This document shows, piece by piece, positions 63,024-64,000 of a DNA stretch of 64,000 nucleotides; position 1 is the first letter of the stretch, and every line of letters begins with the position of its first letter. This DNA comes from Legionella sainthelensi. Its GTDB lineage: Bacteria > Pseudomonadota > Gammaproteobacteria > Legionellales > Legionellaceae. The stretch is from contig NZ_LR134388.1 in the NCBI RefSeq assembly GCF_900637685.1, positions 3,437,001 to 3,501,000 on the forward strand, written 5' to 3'. Below the pieces are notes generated by a model that saw only the letters and a program-made list of their open reading frames with translations, searched no databases and was not told the DNA's origin. A program made the position numbers and the translations under genes.

Positions 63024-64000
63024 TTAGTTAGGTTTATAAACGACCACGCCAAAATTTTGATCATAAGCTTCCTGAGAGTCTTCAGATAAATCACGAACCC
63101 TACTTAGTACTTCTTTAGGTAACTGTTTAAAAAAGCCTATGCCTTTTCCAGAAGGCCCCTCATGACGAATTTTGTCCACCATCATTTTATCACTTATCTG
63201 AGTAGCCAACCTATTTTCTTCAAATAAAGGAAGTGAAAATGTCTTAGTTGGTGTTTGAGTGACTCGTTGTATATCACGAGAAGGCGTGTCTTGCTTTAAA
63301 AGAACTGAGTCAGCTAATTCAGTTTCAGTTAATGCGATTGCATAAGGCCCAACAAAGAATGAATCACCATGAATTACATCACTACCAATTTTCATAGTAT
63401 AGCCAAATGGTATTTCAAAAGCAGCAAAATCAAATGAACCATTCTCACGTTCAACTCCCAGTATCAATGCACCACTGCACTCAGGTGAGAGCGGTGTAAA
63501 AACATGGGGAAAGGGATGGGTTTCTACGAACAAGCCACCACCACCTCGTTGATGCATCACATAGTCTTGAATATAATCTGCATCCCATTGATATTCAACT
63601 AAATAAAGATTTTCTAAAGATTCATCCGTTACACCATCGAGAGTAAATGATTTTTCTAGAGGAATAAGCTCTGCACCGTATTTAGCTAAAAGTGCTGAAG
63701 GCACAGCCAATGCATTCATTTTAGGAATATTCATCACTTTCACATCAGATGAAATGGTCAATACTCCCAAACCGCCAAAAACGCTGGCATCGCGACCGCT
63801 GACGCCTCGCTCCTGGTTTTTATTTTTCCAAGTAGCCTTTATAGTTAACTCTTGTGGTGAGGTTATTTGAATCGAACTTTTAGATGAAGGTAAATCTAAT
63901 TCACTTATTCCTGTAGCATCCAACATATTGATTTTTGTACCTGCTTTAAGAATAGCATGAGCTTTTGCAGCTTTCATCAATGGCTTGCTTTCTGGCAGAT
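63024..64000 (-). CDS. Unknown protein with a cupin-like region, probably continues past the window
   Basis: The frame stays open to the right edge (codons for LPESKPL precede the TTG at 63980), so the true start may be outside. The visible 318 residues are strand-rich. The section FAAFEIPFGYTMKIGSDVIHGDSFFVGPYAIAL resembles a cupin-like barrel with a His, and PFPHVFTPLSPECSG precedes it. No known catalytic pattern is complete. There is no visible signal peptide in the part seen. Confidence 0.5.
   Translation of the reverse strand, partial: LPESKPLMKAAKAHAILKAGTKINMLDATGISELDLPSSKSSIQITSPQELTIKATWKNKNQERGVSGRDASVFGGLGVLTISSDVKVMNIPKMNALAVPSALLAKYGAELIPLEKSFTLDGVTDESLENLYLVEYQWDADYIQDYVMHQRGGGGLFVETHPFPHVFTPLSPECSGALILGVERENGSFDFAAFEIPFGYTMKIGSDVIHGDSFFVGPYAIALTETELADSVLLKQDTPSRDIQRVTQTPTKTFSLPLFEENRLATQISDKMMVDKIRHEGPSGKGIGFFKQLPKEVLSRVRDLSEDSQEAYDQNFGVVVYKPN

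Noticed and set aside
1-64000. tRNA, rRNA or integration sites marking a genomic island
   Set aside because: None could be seen by reading, and no integrase or transposase is present in the window.

Overview
The window looks like a chromosomal segment of a Legionella species. The DNA is AT-rich. It carries several proteins of the kind made by intracellular gammaproteobacteria with a Dot/Icm secretion system: a SidE-type phosphodiesterase domain protein, a eukaryotic-like kinase, a possible duplicated YopT-like protein and a DUF2608 exported HAD protein. Genus is inferred from gene types and protein style, not from a database match. I see no rRNA, tRNA, CRISPR array, insertion sequence or phage gene.

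Layout. (1) 1-7.6 kb: a partial GFSRGA-type hydrolase diverging from an unknown 397-residue protein, an exported beta-propeller-like protein followed by a sedolisin (S53) protease, purU, and an aspartyl/asparaginyl hydroxylase-like oxygenase. (2) 7.9-19.2 kb: accessory genes, namely a Toprim protein with a large unknown partner, an SDR, two unknown effector-like proteins, a DUF2608 phosphatase-like protein next to a LysR regulator, a small membrane protein, and a SidE-PDE-like protein. (3) 19.3-46.9 kb: one leftward biosynthetic operon of about 27.7 kb. (4) 47.2-51.3 kb: a frameshifted DM9-domain exported protein, an FkbH-like protein and an SDR. (5) 51.7-64 kb: kinase-like protein, LysR, an arginine-type set (binding lipoprotein, small ORF, ornithine carbamoyltransferase), then mostly unknown proteins, a 2H phosphoesterase-like protein and a glutathione S-transferase.

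The operon is the main discovery. In transcription order it holds an AurF-type diiron oxygenase, a methyltransferase, a 2368-residue NRPS (N-terminal region, A, PCP, Cy, A with an embedded oxidase, PCP), a docking-plus-condensation ORF, a 4462-residue NRPS-PKS (A, PCP, E, Cy, A, PCP, E, C, A, PCP, KS, ACP, TE), an ABC-F ATPase, an MFS exporter and an alpha/beta hydrolase. Reading specificity residues by eye gives Gly, Cys, Ser, Cys, Gly. With the Cy, Ox and E domains this predicts a backbone of Gly-thiazole, D-Ser, epimerised thiazoline and Gly, extended by one acyl unit through a KS that has no AT. I know of no described Legionella product with this plan.

Three features make the assembly line unusual. 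The condensation domain is split over two reading frames at a heptamer that fits the -1 slippery-site rule. Module 2 of the large protein is a mosaic whose two halves are nearly identical in DNA to two other places in the cluster. The ABC-F gene overlaps the synthetase by four bases, which would fit self-protection.

Several genes are broken or altered next to homopolymers (G9 near 47.4 kb, C6 near 57.1 kb, T7 near 57.9 kb, C11 near 61.7 kb). These may be phase-variable tracts, decay, or read errors, and the sequence alone cannot separate these.
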